DNA of 6,398 nucleotides from an uncultured Methylococcaceae bacterium. GTDB taxonomy: Bacteria; Pseudomonadota; Gammaproteobacteria; Methylococcales; Methylomonadaceae. The notes under the pieces are model-generated. The model did no database searches. It saw only the letters and a program-made list of their open reading frames with translations, and was not told where the DNA came from. How positions within the stretch are numbered: position 1 is the first letter of the stretch; each line of letters opens with the position of its first letter. This document shows positions 5,950 to 6,398 of this stretch, one piece after another. The stretch spans positions 1 through 6,398 of the forward strand of contig CAIMDR010000458.1 in NCBI GenBank assembly GCA_903839795.1, written 5' to 3'. Made by a program: the position numbers and the translations under genes.

Positions 5950-6216
5950 ATGAACAACGAATATAAATCAATCGTAGATGAATTTCAGATTAAACTTAAA
6001 AAATTGCAGGAAGATAGTCAGACAGATAGCGATAACCCGGAATTATTAAGCAAACATCAGAAGACGTGTCTTTTTGAAAAGTGGCAAAAAATAAGTCAAC
6101 TGTTGATGGATTTTGAAGATATAGATAACGAACCAGAAATAACAGATGTAAACCAATTAGCGAAAAATAGAAAACTTTTTGAAAGTTTGAAACGCAAACA
6201 GGAAAAAGAACATTAA
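5950..6216 (+). CDS. Hypothetical 88-residue charged protein
   Basis: I do not recognise this protein. It is soluble and rich in Lys, Glu, Asp and Gln, with helix-forming stretches at about residues 4-21, 33-56 and 70-87 that could form short coiled coils. It has one cysteine (C40) and one tryptophan (W45), no signal peptide and no membrane segment. AAAGAG at 5935-5940, nine bases before the ATG, is a usable ribosome binding site. The gene is visibly more AT-rich than its nif neighbours and is set off from nifQ by 186 bp of repeat fragments, so it may not belong to the operon. A reading frame on the other strand covers the same DNA but has no supporting signals. Whether it is a small partner protein of the nif system or an unrelated gene cannot be told from the sequence. 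Confidence 0.6.
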   Translation: MNNEYKSIVDEFQIKLKKLQEDSQTDSDNPELLSKHQKTCLFEKWQKISQLLMDFEDIDNEPEITDVNQLAKNRKLFESLKRKQEKEH

Positions 6217-6219
6217 AAT

Positions 6220-6260
6220 AATCTGAAAGCCTGTCAGTCTTAAGATTCAGATTGGCTTTT
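6220..6260 (+). terminator. Possible terminator after the 88-codon gene
   Basis: AATCTGAA (6220-6227) pairs with TTCAGATT (6246-6253), and alternatively AAAGCC (6226-6231) pairs with GGCTTT (6254-6259), the latter ending in TTTT. Both lie within 45 bp of the stop codon. The stems are short with large loops, so this is a weak candidate. Confidence 0.35.
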
Positions 6261-6295
6261 GAATACCATAAAAGCACAAAAATAAGCAGAACATT

Positions 6296-6318
6296 TTTAG
6301 ACGCATTCCCAAGCTCCA
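6296..6318 (+). repeat. 23-bp direct repeat, right copy
   Basis: This is the second copy of the 23-base segment at 5825-5847, with two differences. It carries CATTCCCAAGCTCCAGC, which looks like one arm of a larger palindrome whose other arm is missing here. Confidence 0.6.
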
Positions 6319-6349
6319 GCATAAACATAAAATATCCGTTAAAGCGTAG

Positions 6350-6369
6350 AGACGCGCTTTATCGCGTCT
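6350..6369. repeat. Inverted repeat AGACGCG/CGCGTCT
   Basis: AGACGCG and CGCGTCT form a perfect 7-bp stem around CTTTAT. It is followed by short GTAGAC direct repeats (from 6379) up to the window edge. It looks like another dispersed intergenic repeat, and the sequence may continue beyond the window. Confidence 0.55.
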
Positions 6370-6398
6370 GAATTATCGTAGACCGTAGACGGCAGACG

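Noticed and set aside
5996..6328. 110-codon reading frame on the - strand over the 88-codon gene, with hydrophobic stretches
   Set aside because: It has no ribosome binding site, runs antisense to a better supported gene and passes through the downstream repeat; the hydrophobic stretches are what the reverse strand of Lys/Glu-rich codons gives.

Overview
The window reads as an accessory nitrogen-fixation (nif) operon of a gammaproteobacterium. The moderate G+C content, the gene order nifB-fdxN-nifO-...-nifQ (the order known from Azotobacter vinelandii) and the many short palindromic repeats fit a gamma-proteobacterial methanotroph such as a Methylobacter or Methylomonas relative. That taxonomic guess is inference and no marker gene settles it.

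Layout. Bases 8-340 encode a small DUF5615-type PIN-like protein, usually the toxin half of a two-gene module whose partner would lie left of the window. Bases 341-629 are a regulatory region: two NifA-type upstream activator sequences (TGT-N4-T-N5-ACA) 33 bp apart, a likely IHF site, and a near-consensus sigma-54 promoter with GG and GC exactly 10 bp apart. I see nothing clear in 341-454. From 630 to 5763 seven genes run on the + strand: nifB, fdxN (2[4Fe-4S] ferredoxin), nifO (ArsC-like), an FprA-type flavodiiron protein, an FdxD-like [2Fe-2S] ferredoxin, an FeSII (Shethna protein II)-like [2Fe-2S] ferredoxin, and nifQ. An AT-rich 88-codon gene of unknown function follows at 5950-6216.

How the genes work together. 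NifB makes the Fe-S-C core (NifB-co) of the FeMo-cofactor, FdxN probably feeds it electrons, and NifQ supplies molybdenum. NifO is a thioredoxin-fold protein with a poorly defined role in Mo and nitrogen metabolism. In the middle sit three genes that together look like an oxygen-defence set: a flavodiiron protein able by family to reduce O2 to water, an FdxD-like ferredoxin and an FeSII-like ferredoxin. In other diazotrophs relatives of the last two are linked to nitrogenase O2 tolerance. This would suit an aerobic organism fixing nitrogen near oxygen.

Repeats. The larger gaps after nifB are filled with palindromic elements: two different inverted repeats between nifB and fdxN, two tandem copies of a roughly 100-bp element between fdxD and the FeSII gene, an inverted half-copy of that element after nifQ, and further palindromes on both sides of the 88-codon gene. 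The promoter region itself carries none of these families.
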